Assembly: GCF_041022165.1 (NCBI RefSeq)
Contig: NZ_CP163302.1
Location: 1,860,001-1,924,000, forward strand
DNA length: 64,000 nucleotides
Source of the DNA: Sinomonas sp. P10A9
Lineage (GTDB): Bacteria; Actinomycetota; Actinomycetes; Actinomycetales; Micrococcaceae
Reading direction: 5' to 3'
Shown: piece after piece, positions 43,071 to 53,035 of the stretch
Numbering within the stretch: the first letter of the stretch is position 1
Layout: the number at the start of each line of letters is the position of its first letter
The notes under the pieces: generated by a model
The model's input: the letters and a program-made list of their open reading frames with translations, nothing else
Databases searched by the model: none
What the model was told of the DNA's origin: nothing
Made by a program: the position numbers and the translations under genes

Positions 43071-44488
43071 GCTCAACCGAAGAGACAGGCCCCGCACACG
43101 TCCTCGAGCTGCGCCTGGGGCCTGTAGCCCACGGAGGGCATATGGTCGCGCGCCACGAGGGCCGGGTTGTGTTCGTCCGACACGGCATCCCCGGCGAACT
43201 GGTCCGCGCCGAGCTCACCGATGGGGGAGACGACGCGAAGTTCTGGCGCGCCGACGTGGTCGAGGTCCTCGAGCCTTCGCCGCACCGCCGCGACCACCCC
43301 TGGGACCGTGCCGACTCGCTCGCCGCGCATGCGCGGGGCGGCCTGCCCGTAGGCGGGGCCGAGTTCGGCCACATCGCGCTCCCCGAGCAGCGTCGCCTCA
43401 AAGAAGCCGTGATCCGGGAACAGCTCTCCCGACTCGCCGGCGTCGGGCAGAGCGGGACTGAGCTCGGCGGGACTGAGCTCGGCGCGACCGGGCACGGTGC
43501 GGGACTCGATGTCGAGGTCGAGCCGGTCCCGCTCGCCGCGGGTTCGCACGACGACGCCGGAGGCCTAGCGTGGCGGACCCGCTGCAGCTTCGCGGTGACA
43601 CCGGACGGCAGGCTCGCGATGCACGCCCACCGGTCCGAGACGCTCATCCCCGTGGAGGACATGCCGCTCGCGACGCGGGAGATCAACGACCTGCGCCTCT
43701 GGGACCTCGATCTGCGCGGCGTCGAGCGCCTCGAGGTCGCGGCGCCCGCCTCCGGTTCGGCGCCCCACGTGCTGTTCGGCCTCGCCGACGGTGTGGCGCC
43801 GTCGAAGCTCGCGGGTGCCCTGGAGGGGCTTGACCCGGCCGTCTCGGTGAGTGCTGTGGGTCCTACAGCAGGGAAGACGCCGATCACGATCAGGGGACGG
43901 GGCTCGGTCTCCGAGCACGTCCTCGGGCACCACTACACGGTCACCGGGGACGGTTTCTGGCAGATCCACCGCCGCGCGCCCGAGACCCTCGTGACCGCCG
44001 CCATGGAGGCGCTCGACGGCGTCCTCGCGCCCGGTGCGCAGGTGGCCGACCTCTACGCGGGTGCCGGCCTGTTCACGGCACCGCTCGCGGCCGCGGTCGG
44101 ACCGGGCGGTTACGTCCTCTCCGTCGAGGGCGCCCCCGGGACGAGCCGCGACGCGCGGCGCACGTTCAAGCGGCAGCCCGAGGTCGCCGTCGTGCAGGGG
44201 AAGGTCGAGCGCGTCCTGCGGCGGCAGAGTGACCAGGGTTCCTTCGACGCCGTCGTCCTCGATCCTCCGAGGGCCGGCGCCGGTCGGGACGTGGTCCGCC
44301 AGCTCATCGACATGGCACCGCGCGCTGTTGCCTATGTCGCCTGCGATCCCGCCTCGTTCGCCCGCGACCTGGGCTGGTTCCGCCAGGCCGGATGGCGGCT
44401 CGAGAGCTTCCGGGCCTTCGATCTGTACCCCATGACGCACCATGTGGAGACCGTCGGGCTCCTGCTGCCGCCACCGAAGGGCTGGTGA
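43067..44488 (+). CDS. TRAM-domain class I SAM-dependent RNA methyltransferase (RumA/TrmA-like)
   Basis: 473 residues. TRAM domain (about 12-68: RLGPVAHGGHMVARHEGRV), then the catalytic domain with SAM motif DLYAGAGLFTAPLA near 328, DPPRAG near 400 and catalytic Cys in YVACDPASFARDL near 430. A uracil-C5 rRNA or tRNA methyltransferase by family. The Fe-S cluster cysteines of RumA are absent from the region after the TRAM domain (AHARGGLPVGGAEFGHIAL), as in other actinobacterial homologues. Residues 130-139 are a duplicated GTELG. GTG start coupled to the permease gene. Confidence 0.88.
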   Translation: MSSTEETGPAHVLELRLGPVAHGGHMVARHEGRVVFVRHGIPGELVRAELTDGGDDAKFWRADVVEVLEPSPHRRDHPWDRADSLAAHARGGLPVGGAEFGHIALPEQRRLKEAVIREQLSRLAGVGQSGTELGGTELGATGHGAGLDVEVEPVPLAAGSHDDAGGLAWRTRCSFAVTPDGRLAMHAHRSETLIPVEDMPLATREINDLRLWDLDLRGVERLEVAAPASGSAPHVLFGLADGVAPSKLAGALEGLDPAVSVSAVGPTAGKTPITIRGRGSVSEHVLGHHYTVTGDGFWQIHRRAPETLVTAAMEALDGVLAPGAQVADLYAGAGLFTAPLAAAVGPGGYVLSVEGAPGTSRDARRTFKRQPEVAVVQGKVERVLRRQSDQGSFDAVVLDPPRAGAGRDVVRQLIDMAPRAVAYVACDPASFARDLGWFRQAGWRLESFRAFDLYPMTHHVETVGLLLPPPKGW

Positions 44489-44568
44489 CGCCGCGGTGAA
44501 CCGTCGCCCCGCCGCACCGCGCGAACTAGGATGGGCCGGGATGGCCCCGGCCTGCAGGCAGGCGCGCG

Positions 44569-44584
44569 GTTAGGCATGCCTAAC
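44569..44584. promoter_or_regulatory. Palindrome upstream of acnA
   Basis: Perfect 16-bp palindrome GTTAGGCATGCCTAAC, 56 bases before the acnA start. The halves TTAGG and CCTAA equal those of DtxR/IdeR iron boxes, but the spacing is 4 rather than 9 bases, so the binding factor is open. Confidence 0.5.
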
Positions 44585-44639
44585 TAGCACCGCCCCGAGG
44601 CCGGGACAAAGATGGCAGTGTTGCGAGAGGAGTCCTGCA

Positions 44640-47477
44640 TTGAGCACTGTGGACAGCTTCGGAGCCAAAGGCGTCCTGAACGTCGGCGGAACCGAGTATG
44701 AAATTTTCCGGCTGAACTCTGTGGAAGGCGCCGAAAGCCTCCCCTTCAGCCTCAAGGTCCTTCTGGAGAACCTTCTTCGCACCGAGGACGGCGCGAACAT
44801 CACCGCGGACCACATCCGCGCACTCGCCGGCTGGGACGCGAACGCCCAGCCGAACACCGAGATCCAGTTCACCCCAGCCCGCGTCATCATGCAGGACTTC
44901 ACCGGCGTCCCGTGCGTCGTTGACCTCGCGACGATGCGCGAGGCCGTCAAGGAGCTCGGCGGTGACCCCACGCGCGTCAACCCGCTGGCCCCGGCCGAAC
45001 TCGTGATTGACCACTCGGTCCAGATCGACGTGTTCGGCAACGCCGGCGCGATCGAGCGCAACATGGAGATCGAGTACCAGCGCAACGGCGAGCGGTACCA
45101 GTTCCTGCGGTGGGGCCAGACGGCGTTCGAGGACTTCAAGGTCGTCCCCCCGGGCATGGGCATCGTCCACCAGGTCAACATCGAGTACCTGGCACGCACG
45201 GTCATGACCCGCTCAGTGAACGGCAAGCTCAGGGCCTATCCCGACACGCTCGTCGGCACCGACTCCCACACCACGATGGTCAACGGCCTCGGTGTGCTCG
45301 GATGGGGCGTCGGCGGCATTGAGGCCGAGGCAGCCATGCTCGGCCAGCCCGTCTCCATGCTCATCCCGCGCGTTGTCGGCTTCAAGCTCTCCGGGGCGAT
45401 CCCGGCGGGCGCGACCGCGACGGACGTGGTGCTCACCATCACCGAGATGCTCCGCAAGCACGGCGTGGTCGGCAAGTTCGTCGAGTTCTACGGCGAGGGT
45501 GTCGCGGCGGTCCCGCTCGCGAACCGCGCGACGATCGGCAACATGAGCCCCGAGTTCGGCTCGACCGCCGCGATCTTCCCGATCGACGACGTCACACTCG
45601 ACTACCTGCGCCTCACGGGCCGCCCCGACGAGAATGTTGCGCTCGTCGAGGCGTACGCCAAGGAGCAGGGCCTCTGGCACGACGCGGCCCACGAGCCGCG
45701 CTTCTCCGAGTACCTCGAGCTGGACCTCTCGACGGTTGTCCCGTCCATCTCCGGCCCGAAGCGTCCGCAGGACCGCATCGAGCTCTCGGATGCGAAGGAG
45801 CAGTTCCGCAAGGACCTGCACAACTACGTCGAGGTCGGCAACGGCCACGTCGAGGACGGCTCGGTCGACGAGACGGTGGACGAGTCCTTCCCGGCCTCGG
45901 ATGCCCCGACCACGACCGAGGCTGACAGCCACGTGCACGAGACCGCTCGCCTCGCGAACCCGGTTGAGTCCGCAGCTTCGGGCGCGTTCGGCCGCCCGTC
46001 GGCCCCGAAGCACGTCACGATGGCCGACGGCCGCGAGTTCGAGCTCGACCATGGTGCGGTCTCGATCGCATCGATCACCTCGTGCACGAACACCTCGAAC
46101 CCGTCCGTCATGCTCGCTGCCGCAGTACTCGCGCGCAACGCCGTCGACAAGGGCCTCGTCTCGAAGCCGTGGGTCAAGACCTCGGTTGCTCCGGGCTCCA
46201 AAGTCGTCACCGACTACTACGAGAAGTCCGGCCTCGTGCCGTACCTCGAGAAGCTCGGCTTCTTCACGGTCGGCTATGGCTGCACGACCTGCATCGGCAA
46301 CTCGGGCCCCCTCGAGTCGGAGATCTCTGAGGCCGTCCAGGCCAATGACCTCTCCGTGACCGCGGTGCTCTCCGGCAACCGCAACTTCGAGGGCCGGATC
46401 AACCCGGACGTCAAGATGAACTACCTCGCGTCCCCGCCGCTCGTGATCGCGTACGCCCTCGCCGGCACGATGGACTTCGACTTCGACGCCGAGCCGCTCG
46501 GGCAGGACCAGCAGGGCAACGATGTCTTCCTTAAGGACATCTGGCCGAACCCGACCGAGGTCCAGGACGTCATGGACGCCTCGATCGACAAGGAGATGTT
46601 CGTCAGCTCGTACGCGACCATCTTCGACGGCGACGAGCGCTGGAAGTCCCTGCCGACGCCGACCGGCAACACGTTTGAGTGGGACGCCAAGTCCACCTAC
46701 GTGCGCAAGCCCCCGTACTTCGAGGGCATGAAGGCGCAGCCCGACCCCGTCACGGACATCTCGGGCGCTCGCGTGCTGCTCAAGCTGGGCGATTCGGTCA
46801 CGACCGACCACATCTCGCCGGCCGGTTCCTTCAAGTCGGACACCCCTGCGGGCCAGTACCTCCTCGCCAACGGCGTCGAGCGCAAGGACTTCAACTCCTA
46901 CGGCTCCCGCCGTGGCAACCACGAGGTCATGATCCGCGGCACCTTCGCGAACATCCGCATCAAGAACCAGCTCCTGGACGGTGTCGAGGGCGGCTTCACG
47001 AAGGACTTCACGCAGGACGGCGCACCGCAGGCCTATGTCTACGACGCGTCCGTGAACTACCAGAAGGCCGGTACTCCGCTCGTGGTCATCGCGGGCAAGG
47101 AGTACGGCTCCGGCTCGTCCCGCGACTGGGCCGCGAAGGGTACGGCGCTCCTCGGCGTCCGGGCCGTCATCGCCGAGAGCTACGAGCGCATCCACCGCTC
47201 GAACCTCATCGGTATGGGCGTCCTGCCGCTGCAGTTCCCGGCGGGCGAGTCCGCCGCGACGATCGGTCTCACCGGCACCGAGGTGTATTCGTTTGAGGGC
47301 ATCACGGCGCTCAACGACGGCACGACGCCGGCCACCGTGAAGGTGACCGCTACGGCAGAGGACGGCTCCGCGAAGTCGTTCGACGCCGTCGTGCGCATCG
47401 ACACCCCCGGTGAGGCGGACTACTACCGCAACGGCGGCATCCTGCAGTACGTGCTGCGCCAGATCTCGGCGCACTGA
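44640..47477 (+). CDS. acnA: Aconitate hydratase A
   Basis: 945 residues. Interconverts citrate and isocitrate in the TCA cycle with a 4Fe-4S cluster. Cluster ligands are Cys482 ([10 protein letters not shown]), Cys548 and Cys551 ([10 protein letters not shown]). C-terminal swivel domain includes [13 protein letters not shown] and [17 protein letters not shown]. An acidic insert near 415-440 ([17 protein letters not shown]) separates two domains and is common in actinobacterial AcnA. TTG start with GAGAGGAG 8 bases upstream, giving the typical [11 protein letters not shown] start. Confidence 0.96.
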   Translation: MSTVDSFGAKGVLNVGGTEYEIFRLNSVEGAESLPFSLKVLLENLLRTEDGANITADHIRALAGWDANAQPNTEIQFTPARVIMQDFTGVPCVVDLATMREAVKELGGDPTRVNPLAPAELVIDHSVQIDVFGNAGAIERNMEIEYQRNGERYQFLRWGQTAFEDFKVVPPGMGIVHQVNIEYLARTVMTRSVNGKLRAYPDTLVGTDSHTTMVNGLGVLGWGVGGIEAEAAMLGQPVSMLIPRVVGFKLSGAIPAGATATDVVLTITEMLRKHGVVGKFVEFYGEGVAAVPLANRATIGNMSPEFGSTAAIFPIDDVTLDYLRLTGRPDENVALVEAYAKEQGLWHDAAHEPRFSEYLELDLSTVVPSISGPKRPQDRIELSDAKEQFRKDLHNYVEVGNGHVEDGSVDETVDESFPASDAPTTTEADSHVHETARLANPVESAASGAFGRPSAPKHVTMADGREFELDHGAVSIASITSCTNTSNPSVMLAAAVLARNAVDKGLVSKPWVKTSVAPGSKVVTDYYEKSGLVPYLEKLGFFTVGYGCTTCIGNSGPLESEISEAVQANDLSVTAVLSGNRNFEGRINPDVKMNYLASPPLVIAYALAGTMDFDFDAEPLGQDQQGNDVFLKDIWPNPTEVQDVMDASIDKEMFVSSYATIFDGDERWKSLPTPTGNTFEWDAKSTYVRKPPYFEGMKAQPDPVTDISGARVLLKLGDSVTTDHISPAGSFKSDTPAGQYLLANGVERKDFNSYGSRRGNHEVMIRGTFANIRIKNQLLDGVEGGFTKDFTQDGAPQAYVYDASVNYQKAGTPLVVIAGKEYGSGSSRDWAAKGTALLGVRAVIAESYERIHRSNLIGMGVLPLQFPAGESAATIGLTGTEVYSFEGITALNDGTTPATVKVTATAEDGSAKSFDAVVRIDTPGEADYYRNGGILQYVLRQISAH

Positions 47478-47493
47478 CGCAGTCTGCAAGCAT

Positions 47494-47525
47494 GGAAGGG
47501 CCCTACCGATCGGTAGGGCCCTTCC
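47494..47525. terminator. acnA terminator
   Basis: Perfect 15-bp arms (GGAAGGGCCCTACCG, 47494-47508, and its complement 47511-47525) with a 2-base centre, 17 bases after the acnA stop. Confidence 0.8.
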
Positions 47526-47606
47526 GTGCTCGGGGAGGAGCCGTCGGCGACGCGGGCCCCGGAGGCGTTACAGTGGTTCGTGCACGTTTCGAGCAAGGAG
47601 TCGCCC

Positions 47607-49682
47607 TTGGGCATCTTGGAATCCGTCGAGGGTCCGAAGGATCTGGCGCGACTGAGCGCAGGGGAGCTCGACGACTTGGCCGGAGAGATCCGGCAGTTCC
47701 TGATCCGCAACGTCGCCCAGACGGGCGGTCATCTGGGACCGAATCTGGGCGTCGTCGAGCTCACCCTCGCTCTGCACCGCGTCTTCGAGTCCCCACGGGA
47801 CAGCATCATCTTCGACACGGGCCACCAGTCCTACGTCCACAAGCTCGTGACTGGCCGCAAGGACTTCTCGACGCTGCGGCAGGAGGGCGGCATGTCCGGC
47901 TATCCGTCGCGGGCTGAGAGCGAGCACGACATCGTCGAGTCCTCGCACGCCTCTTCCTCGCTCTCGTGGGCCGACGGCATCTCCCGGGCGCGCAAGCTCA
48001 CCGGTGAGGGCGACCGCTACACGGTCGTCGTGGTGGGCGACGGCGCGCTGACCGGCGGTATGGCCTGGGAGGCGCTGAACAACATCGCCTCGGACCAGGA
48101 CCGCCGCGTGGTGATCGTGGTCAACGACAATGGCCGGTCCTACGCCCCGACCGTCGGTGGGGTGGCGGACTACCTTGCTTCGCTGCGCACCGCCATCGAC
48201 AAGGTGCGCACCGCCCCGGCGTACGAGGGCGTGCTCGATGCCGCGAAGCGGCGGCTGCAGAACGGCGGGCCCTTCGGGCAGTTCGTCTACAAGGGCCTCC
48301 ATGCCACCAAGAAGGGCATCAAGGACTGGTGGGCGCCGCAGGGCATGTTCGAGGACCTCGGCATGAAGTATGTCGGCCCGGTGGACGGGCATGACGAGCG
48401 CGCGCTCGAGGAGGCCCTCGCGACCGCCAGGAACTTCGCCGGACCCGTGATCGTGCATGCCATCACCGAGAAGGGCCACGGCTATGCCCCGGCCCGCAAC
48501 CACGAGGCGGACCAGTTCCACGCCGTGGGCGTCATCGACCCGGAGACCGGGCAGCCCGCCGAGTCCGGCGCGGCGGCGTCGTGGACGTCCGTGTTCGCGG
48601 ACGAGATCGCGAAGATCGCCGACGAGCGCCCGGACGTCGTGGGCATCACCGGCGCGATGCTCATCCCGGTCGGCCTGAACAAGTTCGCCGAGCGGCACCC
48701 TGACCGCGTGTTCGACGTCGGCATCGCCGAGCAGCACGCGGTCACGAGCGCTGCCGGTCTCGCGTTCGGCGGGCTCCACCCCGTCGTTGCCCTCTATGCG
48801 ACCTTCCTCAACCGGGCCTATGACCAGCTGCTCATGGACGTGGCCCTCCACAAGGCCGGCGTCACCCTCGTGCTGGACCGGGCCGGCGTCACCGGCCCCG
48901 ACGGCGCGAGCCACCACGGCCAGTGGGACATGGCGCTCGTCCAGAGCGTGCCCGGGCTGCACCTCGCGGCGCCTCGCGACGCGACCCGGCTGCGAGAGGA
49001 ACTGCGCGAGGCGATCGCGGTCGACGACGCCCCTACGGTCGTGCGGTTCTCGAAGGGCGCCGTCGGGCCCGAGACGGAGGCCATCGAGCGACTGGCCGAC
49101 GGCGTGGACGTGCTCGCGCGCACGGGCCACAGCGCCGTTCCCTTCGATGACCGCGGGCGCTCCGACGGTCTGGACAGCCGAGACCTCCACGACGGCCGGG
49201 ACGTCCACGACAGCCAAGACGTCCACGACAGCCGGGAGGCAGGACCGGACGTCCTGCTGGTGGCCGTCGGCGCGATGAGCGACCTCGCGCTCGACGTCGC
49301 CCAGCGGCTCGACCACCAGGGCATCAGCTCGACGGTCGTGGACCCGCGGTGGGTCCTGCCCGTGCCGCGCAGCATCATCCGGCTGGCCGCACATCACCGG
49401 ATCGTCGTGTGCCTCGAGGACGGAGTACGGGCAGGCGGAGTGGGCTCGCGGATCCGTCAGGAGATGCGCGCCGCTGGCGTCGACACTGCCCTGAACGAGG
49501 TGGGCCTGCCGGTCGAGTTCCTCGACCACGGGACCCGCTCGCAGGTGCTGGCCCGCGTGGGGCTCACCGCCCAGCAGGTGGCCCACGACATCGTGGCCCA
49601 GGTGCTCGGCACGAAGGTCCCCTTCGCGCGGCCCCTCCCGGGCCAGACAGCGCCCACGACCGGTACCATCCCGACACTGTGA
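47607..49682 (+). CDS. dxs: 1-deoxy-D-xylulose-5-phosphate synthase
   Basis: 691 residues, slightly longer than usual. Makes DXP from pyruvate and glyceraldehyde-3-phosphate, the first step of the MEP isoprenoid pathway. TPP-binding [16 protein letters not shown] near 148, catalytic Glu in [16 protein letters not shown] near 375, [16 protein letters not shown]. Residues 526-543 are three hexapeptide repeats ([18 protein letters not shown]) between the pyrimidine-binding and C-terminal domains. TTG at 47607 is preferred: AAGGAG six bases before, and the protein starts as the family does. Confidence 0.95.
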   Translation: MGILESVEGPKDLARLSAGELDDLAGEIRQFLIRNVAQTGGHLGPNLGVVELTLALHRVFESPRDSIIFDTGHQSYVHKLVTGRKDFSTLRQEGGMSGYPSRAESEHDIVESSHASSSLSWADGISRARKLTGEGDRYTVVVVGDGALTGGMAWEALNNIASDQDRRVVIVVNDNGRSYAPTVGGVADYLASLRTAIDKVRTAPAYEGVLDAAKRRLQNGGPFGQFVYKGLHATKKGIKDWWAPQGMFEDLGMKYVGPVDGHDERALEEALATARNFAGPVIVHAITEKGHGYAPARNHEADQFHAVGVIDPETGQPAESGAAASWTSVFADEIAKIADERPDVVGITGAMLIPVGLNKFAERHPDRVFDVGIAEQHAVTSAAGLAFGGLHPVVALYATFLNRAYDQLLMDVALHKAGVTLVLDRAGVTGPDGASHHGQWDMALVQSVPGLHLAAPRDATRLREELREAIAVDDAPTVVRFSKGAVGPETEAIERLADGVDVLARTGHSAVPFDDRGRSDGLDSRDLHDGRDVHDSQDVHDSREAGPDVLLVAVGAMSDLALDVAQRLDHQGISSTVVDPRWVLPVPRSIIRLAAHHRIVVCLEDGVRAGGVGSRIRQEMRAAGVDTALNEVGLPVEFLDHGTRSQVLARVGLTAQQVAHDIVAQVLGTKVPFARPLPGQTAPTTGTIPTL
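49182..49235 (+). repeat. 18-bp in-frame tandem repeat in dxs
   Basis: Three 18-base units (consensus GACGTCCACGACAGCCGG) with a 15-base partial copy before them. Confidence 0.85.
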
Positions 49683-50275
49683 CGTGGGTGATCCAGCCCA
49701 CCGCGGCCGGTGACGCGCCCCGCCCGGGTGAGCTCGTCGTCGCCCGCAACCGGAAGTGGGACGGCATGGCCCACTGGGTGGTGCCCGGCTACGGCCTGGG
49801 CGAGGACGAGCATGGCTGGTGGATCTATCAGGGCCGCGGCGAGTTCATCTCCCGCCCGGGGGCCGCCCTCCACACCCGCTCGGACGCGGTCCTCCTGATC
49901 CCGCGAGCTGGCGGTTACGCCGCGACGTTCTACGACGAGACCAACCCCGGCGACTTCCGCGTGTACGTGGACCTCGCATGGGACCTGTCCTGGCGCCGCA
50001 TTGGGGAGCCCGCAGGTCCGGGGCACCCCGGCGTGGTCGAGTTCCACATGGTCGACATGGACCTCGACGTGATCCGCTCATCGAGGCACGGGGTGTTCGT
50101 GGACGACGAGGACGAGTTCAGCGATCACACGGTCTCGATGGCCTACCCGGACGGCCTCGTGGCTGCGGTGCGCGCCGAATGCACCCGCATCCACGCCGCA
50201 GTGCTCGACGCGACGGGTCCCTTTGAAGGAATCTCGGACGCCTGGATGGCGCTCGGACGGAAGGACTACTCATGA
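49679..50275 (+). CDS. DUF402 domain-containing protein
   Basis: 198 residues, GTG overlapping the dxs stop. DUF402 barrel: [21 protein letters not shown] near 27-47, [19 protein letters not shown] near 92-110, [25 protein letters not shown]. Members related to FomD/Ntdp are nucleoside phosphatases using conserved Asp and Glu residues; this one may hydrolyse a nucleoside di- or triphosphate. Coupled to the next gene by ATGA. Confidence 0.8.
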   Translation: MTWVIQPTAAGDAPRPGELVVARNRKWDGMAHWVVPGYGLGEDEHGWWIYQGRGEFISRPGAALHTRSDAVLLIPRAGGYAATFYDETNPGDFRVYVDLAWDLSWRRIGEPAGPGHPGVVEFHMVDMDLDVIRSSRHGVFVDDEDEFSDHTVSMAYPDGLVAAVRAECTRIHAAVLDATGPFEGISDAWMALGRKDYS

Positions 50276-50829
50276 GCTACACCCGCCTGTACCGCCGCCG
50301 CGACGACGGGACGCTTGAGTTCCGCGAAGCGTGGCACGACGAGGAGGCCGCACAGTTCGTGATCAACCACGGGAGGGTGGGCCACCAGTCCGAGACGGAG
50401 GAGACCGACGACGTCGACGGCGCCACGGCCGAGGGTCTTATGGGAGCGTTCGAGGACCAGTGCGCCCAGGACGGCTACGGGCCGCTCGGGGACAAGGAGC
50501 TGTGGCGCGTCGTCGCGCAGTTCTCCCTCAAGACGGCGGGCGGCACCGACCGCGACCGTTCCCTCGAGCGGCAGGCCTCCGAAGCCCTCGCCGCGCACCT
50601 GGCATGGCGGGGCCTCGGAACGGTGGACGGCAGCTCGATCGACGGGAGCAGGCTGAACATCGTCATGACCTGCGTCGACGCTGGTAAGGCCGTCGCGGCC
50701 GTGAAGACCTGCCTCCGCGAGGCCACAAGCGACTTCACGAAGCTCTCGATCGGCGTCGCCCCCGTCACGGATCCCGAGGCATTCAAGCTCAGGCACGGTC
50801 CGGCCGGCGCCCGCGGCTTCGCCCTCTGA
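50272..50829 (+). CDS. Hypothetical protein, WGR-like N-terminus
   Basis: 185 residues, ATG overlapping the DUF402 stop. Begins [20 protein letters not shown] and continues to NHGRVGHQSETEE, which loosely resembles a WGR domain. The C-terminal part (IDGSRLNIVMTCVDAGKAV) looks like a small alpha/beta ferredoxin-like domain. No family assignment is secure. Confidence 0.65.
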   Translation: MSYTRLYRRRDDGTLEFREAWHDEEAAQFVINHGRVGHQSETEETDDVDGATAEGLMGAFEDQCAQDGYGPLGDKELWRVVAQFSLKTAGGTDRDRSLERQASEALAAHLAWRGLGTVDGSSIDGSRLNIVMTCVDAGKAVAAVKTCLREATSDFTKLSIGVAPVTDPEAFKLRHGPAGARGFAL

Positions 50830-50883
50830 CGCCCGCTTCGCAGGCCCGGTTCGCAGTGTCGGAGCCGCGGGTAGGCTGGCACC

Positions 50884-51861
50884 ATGACTGACTACCGCCG
50901 TCTCGGACACTCCGGCCTGACCGTCTCGACCGTTGGCCTCGGCTGCAACAATCTGGGCCGGGCCAACACACCGACCGAGACGCAGGAGGGCACCGACGCG
51001 GTCGTGCACGCGGCGATCGATGCCGGCATCACGCTCTTCGACGTCGCCGACACCTACGGCCGGACGCCGGGCCTGAGCGAGGAGATGCTCGGGAAGGCAC
51101 TCGTGGGCCACCGCGACGACGTTGTCGTTGCCACGAAGTTCGGCATGGACATGCATGGGGCCAACGGGAACGACTTCGGGGCGCGCGGTTCGCGCCGCTA
51201 CATCCGCAAGGCCGTCGAGGCATCATTGCGGCGCCTCGGCACGGAGTGGATCGACCTGTACCAGTTCCACACCCCGGATCCACTGACTCCGATCGAGGAG
51301 ACGCTCTCGGCCCTGGACGATCTCGTCCGCGAGGGCAAGGTCCGCTACCTCGGCCACTCGAACCGTGCGGGCTGGCAGATCGCCGAGGCGGAGTTCGTCG
51401 CGCGGATGGGCGGCTTCACGCCGTTCGTCTCGAGCCAGAACCACTACAACCTCCTCGACCGGCGCGCCGAGCTCGAGGTGACTGAGGCCGCGGAAGCCTA
51501 CGGGCTCGGGGTGCTCCCGTACTTCCCCTTGGCCAACGGCCTGCTCACGGGCAAGTACTCGCGGGACTCGGCGCCAGAGGGCTCGCGCCTGTCCCACACG
51601 CGCACGAACCTCGTCCATGACGCGGACTGGGACCAGCTCGACCGGTTCTCTGCGTTCGCCCAGGAGCGTGGCCTCACGGAGCTCCAGGTCGCGTTCTCCT
51701 GGCTTGCCGCACAGCCCTCCGTGTCCAGCGTGATCGCCGGTGCGACGAGGCCCGAACAGATCCGCGAGAACGCCGAGGCCGCCTCGTGGGACCCGAGCGT
51801 AGAGGACCTCGCCGAGCTCGACGAAATTTTCCCCCAGACGGCCCGCGTCGCGCTCTTCTGA
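50884..51861 (+). CDS. Aldo/keto reductase
   Basis: 325 residues, TIM-barrel NADPH-dependent oxidoreductase. Catalytic tetrad: Asp in FDVADTYG with the Tyr (about 46-51), Lys in VVVATKFG (about 84), and His in DLYQFHTPDP (about 127). C-terminal GATRPEQIRENAEA binds cofactor. It belongs to the Kv-beta/YajO-like group; substrate unknown. The nucleoside hydrolase gene starts 12 bases later, suggesting co-transcription. Confidence 0.9.
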   Translation: MTDYRRLGHSGLTVSTVGLGCNNLGRANTPTETQEGTDAVVHAAIDAGITLFDVADTYGRTPGLSEEMLGKALVGHRDDVVVATKFGMDMHGANGNDFGARGSRRYIRKAVEASLRRLGTEWIDLYQFHTPDPLTPIEETLSALDDLVREGKVRYLGHSNRAGWQIAEAEFVARMGGFTPFVSSQNHYNLLDRRAELEVTEAAEAYGLGVLPYFPLANGLLTGKYSRDSAPEGSRLSHTRTNLVHDADWDQLDRFSAFAQERGLTELQVAFSWLAAQPSVSSVIAGATRPEQIRENAEAASWDPSVEDLAELDEIFPQTARVALF

Positions 51862-51873
51862 GGGCAGGCACGC

Positions 51874-52944
51874 ATGCACGACCAGTCCCGCCCTGTTGTC
51901 CATGAGCCGAGCCGGACACCTGTGTCCGTCCTCCTGGACTGCGACACGGGCATCGATGATGCCCTCGCGCTCCTGTACCTGTGCAGCCAGCCCCACGTCG
52001 AGCTTGTGGCGGTCACGAGCACGCCCGGCAATGTCGACGCGGACCAGGTCGCCGCGAACAACCTCGCCCTCCTGCAGCTGTGCGGCAGGGGCGATGTGCC
52101 GGTGGCCATCGGTGCGAGGGCCCCGCTGCGGATCCCCCTCGTCACGACCCCGGAGACCCACGGACCCCAGGGGATCGGCTACGCCGAACTGCCGACGGCG
52201 AGCCGGGCCCCCGAGGCGAGGGGCGCCGTCGATCTCTGGGTCGAGGCGGCACGCGCGCGCCCGGGCGAGCTGACGGCCCTCATCACCGCGCCGCTGACCA
52301 ACTTCGCCCTGGCCCTGCGCGCCGAGCCGCGGCTGCCCGAGCTGCTGGCCGGCGTCGTGATCATGGGAGGGGCCTACTACTACCAGGGCAACACGACGCC
52401 CACGGCCGAATGGAACACGCACGTGGATCCGCACGCGGCCGCGGAGGTGTTCGCGGCGTTCGCGGGGCAGCCTGAAGAGCGGCTCCCGATCGTGTGCGCG
52501 CTCGAGACGACCGAGCGGATCGAGATGCACCCCGAACACGTCGCCGCCCTGGCGGAGGCGGCCGGATGCGCGGCTCCCGAGCTTGTCCTCCCCGACCAGC
52601 CCGAGGGGCAGCGCAGCACGGCGTCGAACAGGCTCGTCAAGCACGTCAGTGACATGCTGCGCTTCTACTTCGAGTTCCATCGGCATTACGACCAGGGCTA
52701 CGTAGCCCACGTGCACGACTACTTCGCAGCGAGCGTCGCGGCCGGGACCGCCCGGTACGCGGTCAGGACCGCCACGGTGCACGTCGAGGTCGACTCGCCG
52801 CGGCTCATCGGCACGACGGTGGCGGACTACCGCGAGCTGTGGGGCGAGCGGCCCAACGCGCGGATCGTGAGCGCGAACCACCCCCAGGAGGCCTTCGCCG
52901 AGCTCATCGGCTCGCTTGCCTCTCTCGCGCGCACGGTGGGCTAG
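51874..52944 (+). CDS. Inosine/uridine-preferring nucleoside hydrolase family protein
   Basis: 356 residues. The Asp cluster LLDCDTGIDDALALL (about 20-34) binds the catalytic Ca2+. VAVTSTPGNVDADQVAANN and ITAPLTNFALAL are further family motifs; WNTHVDPHAAAEVF near 170 holds the late ligand Asp. It splits ribonucleosides into base and ribose. Directly upstream of an ECF transporter operon. Confidence 0.9.
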   Translation: MHDQSRPVVHEPSRTPVSVLLDCDTGIDDALALLYLCSQPHVELVAVTSTPGNVDADQVAANNLALLQLCGRGDVPVAIGARAPLRIPLVTTPETHGPQGIGYAELPTASRAPEARGAVDLWVEAARARPGELTALITAPLTNFALALRAEPRLPELLAGVVIMGGAYYYQGNTTPTAEWNTHVDPHAAAEVFAAFAGQPEERLPIVCALETTERIEMHPEHVAALAEAAGCAAPELVLPDQPEGQRSTASNRLVKHVSDMLRFYFEFHRHYDQGYVAHVHDYFAASVAAGTARYAVRTATVHVEVDSPRLIGTTVADYRELWGERPNARIVSANHPQEAFAELIGSLASLARTVG

Positions 52945-53035
52945 AATTTCCGGTGCGCGCGGATGAGTCCGTGCGCCCGCCGAGGTGACATAGGCGGCCC
53001 GCTTCCACGCGCAGACCTGAAGGACGTGCCCTGCC

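Noticed and set aside
44569..44584. Classical DtxR/IdeR iron box
   Set aside because: Half-sites match but spacing is 4 bases instead of 9, so it is reported only as a palindrome.
52916..52947. Promoter TTGCCT/TAGAAT before the ECF operon
   Set aside because: The hexamers are 20 bases apart, too far for a reliable call, although TAGAAT alone is a good -10.
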